From: FEN-1297 sp046704255
Lineage (GTDB): Bacteria; Bacteroidota; Ignavibacteria; Ignavibacteriales; Ignavibacteriaceae
Direction of reading: 5' to 3'
Assembly (NCBI GenBank): GCA_046704255.1
Contig: JBJKSH010000119.1
Span: 1-18,282 of the forward strand
Length of the DNA stretch: 18,282 nucleotides
Positions 15,957-18,282 of this stretch are shown one piece after another (positions within the stretch are counted from its first letter, which is position 1; each line of letters starts with the position of its first letter). Below the pieces are notes generated by a model. That model saw nothing but the letters and a program-made list of their open reading frames with translations, was not told the origin of the DNA and made no database searches. The translations under genes were made by a program, and so were the position numbers.

Positions 15957-16592
15957 CTAGCTTCTGTTATGAGATATTTCGAGCTTTCGCGGGTCTTCGT
16001 CATCTTCTTCGTCTTCCCAGTCATATCTTTTATACGGATCATTCTTTTTAAAAATAAAAGCGCAGGCAATTCCCGTTAAAGAACCGAACAAATGGTATTC
16101 CCAAGATATACCGTTATTCAAGGGTAACACACCCCAAACAATACCTCCGTAGAGAAAAGTGACAATTAAAGCCAGTGCAATAGAACGGGTATCTCTTCTA
16201 ATAACACCGCTGAAAAAAAGAAATGATACAAAACCGTAAACCATACCGCTGGCACCAATATGATACGCCTGCCTGGCAAAAAGCCAAACAAAGACACCGG
16301 GTACTAGGTATACAATTACAAAAATCTTTTTTGCCGCAGTAGGATAAAAATACATCATTCCAATTCCTAAAAAAAGCAATGGAATAGAATTAGAAATTAA
16401 ATGATTAAATCCGGCATGTATAAGTGGAGCAGTTATTATTCCTATAAGCCCGGTAACTCTTCTGGGGTAAAGTCCGAGTCTTACAAAGCTTACCTTAAAT
16501 ACAAATTGGGATAACTGAATTAACCAAAGTAGAACGAGGAATCCGCCGGTAAATAATAAGCTGTCAATTAACTTTTTCTTGTCATCGTTCAT
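15957..16592 (-). CDS. Rhomboid-family intramembrane serine protease
   Basis: This 211-residue membrane protein has about six hydrophobic segments. The catalytic dyad is visible: Ser115 in GASG and His167 in SWEYHLFGSLTG. The second-helix motif HAGFNHLISN (59-68) supplies the conserved His and Asn that stabilise the oxyanion. It should cut transmembrane substrates in the inner membrane. A strongly acidic tail (DWEDEEDDED, 191-200) follows the last helix and is probably cytosolic. The start has no clear Shine-Dalgarno. It lies 18 bp after the PAP2 gene on the same strand, so cotranscription is likely. Confidence 0.93.
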   Translation of the reverse strand: MNDDKKKLIDSLLFTGGFLVLLWLIQLSQFVFKVSFVRLGLYPRRVTGLIGIITAPLIHAGFNHLISNSIPLLFLGIGMMYFYPTAAKKIFVIVYLVPGVFVWLFARQAYHIGASGMVYGFVSFLFFSGVIRRDTRSIALALIVTFLYGGIVWGVLPLNNGISWEYHLFGSLTGIACAFIFKKNDPYKRYDWEDEEDDEDPRKLEISHNRS

Positions 16593-16610
16593 TAAACAAA
16601 AATATTTTTC

Positions 16611-17273
16611 TTAGTTGAATTTATTATATGATATTATTTTGAAAAATAAAAACCATGTTGTTCCAAGGCACCATCCGGCAAGAACATCCGTAGGATAATG
16701 AACGCCAAGTAGAATGCGGCTGAAGCCGATAACAAGAACAATAATTACTGCAAATACGTATATAAATCCTTTTAATAATTTTTTCTTTACCAGTTTAACA
16801 GCTATGTAAAATATTGTAAAATAAAGGGCAAAAGACATTACTGCATGTCCGCTTGGAAAACTGAAAGTACTTACTTTTACCAGATGAGGTATAATAACCG
16901 GTCGGGGTCTTGCAAAAATTTCTTTTAATATTATATCGCTTATTCCTCCTCCTGCAACAGGTATTAAAAATAAACCCACAATTAAATACTTTCTTGCCGC
17001 AAAAAATAATACGATGCTAAAAACTGAAACTATAACTATAATTGTTACGCTGCCTAAAGCCGTAATATCTTTAAAATATTCCGTGAACCATGATGGAAAA
17101 ATTGTAAATTTTTTATTAGCAGGATTTCTGAGTGCGAGAAGAGTACAGGCATCAACATTTTTTGTAAATCCGTTAAATACTAATAGTGATATAATAATGA
17201 ATAAGGAAATACTTAGGAATAAAAGTATGTAATCTAAATGAGGTTTACTTATTGGATATTTATTTCTATTCAT
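16611..17273 (-). CDS. PAP2-family membrane phosphatase
   Basis: This 220-residue integral membrane protein has all three PAP2 motifs: KEIFARPRP (Lys117, Arg124, Pro125), PSGH (140-143, His143) and SRILLGVHYPTD (Ser185, Arg186, His192, Asp196). His192 is the expected nucleophile and His143 the acid. Such enzymes hydrolyse phosphatidate, undecaprenyl diphosphate or related lipid phosphates at the outer face of the inner membrane; which one applies here is not decided by sequence. It is the first gene of a pair with the rhomboid protease. No good Shine-Dalgarno precedes the ATG. Confidence 0.93.
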   Translation of the reverse strand: MNRNKYPISKPHLDYILLFLSISLFIIISLLVFNGFTKNVDACTLLALRNPANKKFTIFPSWFTEYFKDITALGSVTIIVIVSVFSIVLFFAARKYLIVGLFLIPVAGGGISDIILKEIFARPRPVIIPHLVKVSTFSFPSGHAVMSFALYFTIFYIAVKLVKKKLLKGFIYVFAVIIVLVIGFSRILLGVHYPTDVLAGWCLGTTWFLFFKIISYNKFN

Positions 17274-17394
17274 TACATTTCTGTATATTAACCAAAATCA
17301 TCTTCGAATATTTTACCGGTTAAATATTATTGATAACACGGATATTGAACAGTTACCAAACAAACAAAATCTGAACAAATCATGGTTGCTATGC

Positions 17395-17411
17395 CCGAGA
17401 ATAATTCTCGG
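17395..17411. promoter_or_regulatory. 17-bp palindrome in a divergent gap
   Basis: CCGAGAAT-A-ATTCTCGG is perfectly symmetric about position 17403. It lies between the divergent PAP2 and DUF4234 genes, about 120 bp and 160 bp from their starts. It could be an operator for either gene or a transcript hairpin; there is no T tract, so it is not a normal terminator. Confidence 0.35.
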
Positions 17412-17570
17412 AGATAAAGCAGCAGCAATTCAGGAATATCGCAAAGTATAAGTTACAAATTTATGACAATTGGAATTATTTATCTTTGAAATAAACAAGA
17501 ATTTATTTAGTTTAGATTATGCTTACAGTATATAAATAAATCTCTTAGTATAACTTAAAAAGGAGACAAC

Positions 17571-17918
17571 ATGGCTGCTTATATAAAGTATAGGAATATG
17601 ATAGCCCAGGTTTTTCTTGTAATAATTACTCTTGGTATTTATACAATATACTGGTTTTACCAGGTATCTATGGAAATGAAAAATATTGCCAATGATACGG
17701 AAGCGTCTCCGGCATTGTGGACTGTTTTGTTATTTATTCCTTTCGCAGGCTTTTATTCTTATTATAAATTCTCCGAGCTTTACGAAAAAATTTCCGTGGA
17801 AAAATTTAATAAGTGGCTTATGTTTGTTTTATATTTAGTTTTCTCACCCGCCGTTTGGTTTATAGTTCAAACTGATTTGAATAAGAGAGCAGATATACAG
17901 AGAGGAGTTGTAGTTTAG
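17571..17918 (+). CDS. DUF4234 small membrane protein
   Basis: The 115-residue product matches the DUF4234 pattern: a short N-terminus with RNMIAQVFLVIITLGIYTIY (the TLGIY-YWFY signature), a second hydrophobic stretch at about 49-65 and a third at about 82-98, then a basic tail. It has no catalytic motif and its function is unknown. An AGGAG Shine-Dalgarno lies 6 nt before the ATG, the best ribosome site in the window after groES, so translation is probably efficient. It is a single-gene unit ending at a shared hairpin. Confidence 0.88.
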   Translation: MAAYIKYRNMIAQVFLVIITLGIYTIYWFYQVSMEMKNIANDTEASPALWTVLLFIPFAGFYSYYKFSELYEKISVEKFNKWLMFVLYLVFSPAVWFIVQTDLNKRADIQRGVVV

Positions 17919-17934
17919 TTATCTTTAAAATACG

Positions 17935-17956
17935 AAAGCGCTCTAAAGAGCGCTTT
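17935..17956. terminator. Bidirectional hairpin between DUF4234 and RRM genes
   Basis: AAAGCGCTCT and AGAGCGCTTT form a perfect 10-bp stem with a 2-nt centre (opening to a 4-nt loop). It lies 17 bp after the DUF4234 stop and 27 bp beyond the RRM stop. On the minus strand it is followed by CGTATTTT, a partial T tract, so it probably works best for the RRM gene. Confidence 0.6.
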
Positions 17957-17983
17957 GAGAGATGCAAGTTTACCAAATAATTT

Positions 17984-18235
17984 TTAATTCTTCGGTTTGG
18001 CTTCGCTAACTATAATGTTGCGACCTTGAAATTCTGCACCATTGAGAGCCTGAATTGCACTACTTGCCTGGGTTTCGTTTTCCATTTCAACAAACCCAAA
18101 ACCTCTGGATCTTCCGGTCTGACGATCGGTAATAACCTTGGCAGAAACAACAGTGCCGTGTGCTTCGAAAGCTGCTCTCAAAGCTTCGTCGTTTACTGCC
18201 CATGGGAGAGAACCCACAAAAAGCTTAGTACTCAC
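17984..18235 (-). CDS. Single-RRM RNA-binding protein
   Basis: This 83-residue protein is one RNA recognition motif with almost nothing else. RNP2 is LFVGSL (5-10) and RNP1 is RGFGFVEM (44-51), with aromatic Phe6, Phe46 and Phe48 in the RNA-stacking positions. The short Lys/Pro tail lacks the Gly-rich extension of some relatives. Bacterial RRM proteins of this size are known in cyanobacteria and in the Bacteroidota/Chlorobiota group, often as RNA chaperones or cold-responsive proteins; that role here is inference. Translation starts at GTG, supported by GAGGT 6 nt upstream. The gene reaches within about 50 bp of the window end, so its promoter is mostly outside. Confidence 0.95.
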   Translation of the reverse strand: MSTKLFVGSLPWAVNDEALRAAFEAHGTVVSAKVITDRQTGRSRGFGFVEMENETQASSAIQALNGAEFQGRNIIVSEAKPKN

Positions 18236-18241
18236 TAACTT

Positions 18242-18246
18242 ACCTC
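18242..18246 (-). promoter_or_regulatory. Ribosome binding site for the RRM GTG start
   Basis: On the minus strand GAGGT stands 6 nt before GTG (18233-18235). No in-frame ATG lies nearby that would still keep RNP2, so GTG is the likely start. Confidence 0.6.
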
Positions 18247-18282
18247 AAAAAAATAATTAATAAAAACAATGCGGTTTTTTAA

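Overview
The window looks like chromosomal DNA from an AT-rich bacterium of the Bacteroidota/Chlorobiota/Ignavibacteriota side of the tree, most likely an Ignavibacteria relative. This assignment is inference. It rests on two large secreted proteins ending in a type IX secretion (T9SS) type A sorting domain with the 'SLSQNYPNPFNP' signature, a bacterial single-RRM RNA-binding protein, a one-chain pyruvate:ferredoxin oxidoreductase paired with a dihydroorotate-dehydrogenase-like gene, and generally AT-rich codon use. I see no rRNA, tRNA, CRISPR array, insertion sequence or phage gene.

Layout. 1-1124 (+): the tail of an unidentified gene, then a membrane-anchored alpha/beta hydrolase. 1125-1380: regulatory gap with an extended -10 promoter and a perfect 14-bp palindrome at the expected start of transcription. 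1381-6127 (+): a two-gene unit, nifJ plus a DHODH-like flavoprotein, closed by a long inverted repeat with a T tract. 6227-7155 (+): a DUF488/YeaO-like protein and a DinB-fold protein. 7156-7264: convergent junction with a 9-bp-stem hairpin and an 18-bp tandem repeat. 7265-11901 (-): two tandem paralogous secreted metalloproteases, each 746 residues. 11995-12855 (-): a PPK2-type polyphosphate kinase with a good promoter. 12856-13374: 519 bp holding that promoter and one doubtful small ORF. 13375-13906 (-): glutaredoxin and groES, apparently one operon with no groEL beside it. 14178-15866 (-): a Tat-exported N-acyl-D-amino-acid deacylase-like amidohydrolase. 15957-17273 (-): rhomboid protease and PAP2 phosphatase, probably cotranscribed. 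17571-17918 (+): a small DUF4234 membrane protein. 17984-18235 (-): an RRM protein, convergent with the DUF4234 gene across a shared hairpin.

How the genes fit together. POR makes acetyl-CoA and reduced ferredoxin from pyruvate, pointing to anaerobic or microaerobic carbon metabolism. The DHODH-like partner lacks the catalytic Cys of true class 1 DHODH, so it is more likely tied to POR function than to pyrimidine synthesis. The two proteases and the Tat-exported amidohydrolase suit degradation of external protein or peptidoglycan-derived material. Glutaredoxin, GroES and PPK2 suggest stress and energy housekeeping.

I did not find an obvious new defence or mobile system. The best candidates for new biology are the POR/DHODH-like pair with its palindromic operator candidate, the protease paralogs whose active-site regions have diverged, and the deacylase with Asp in place of the usual bridging Cys.
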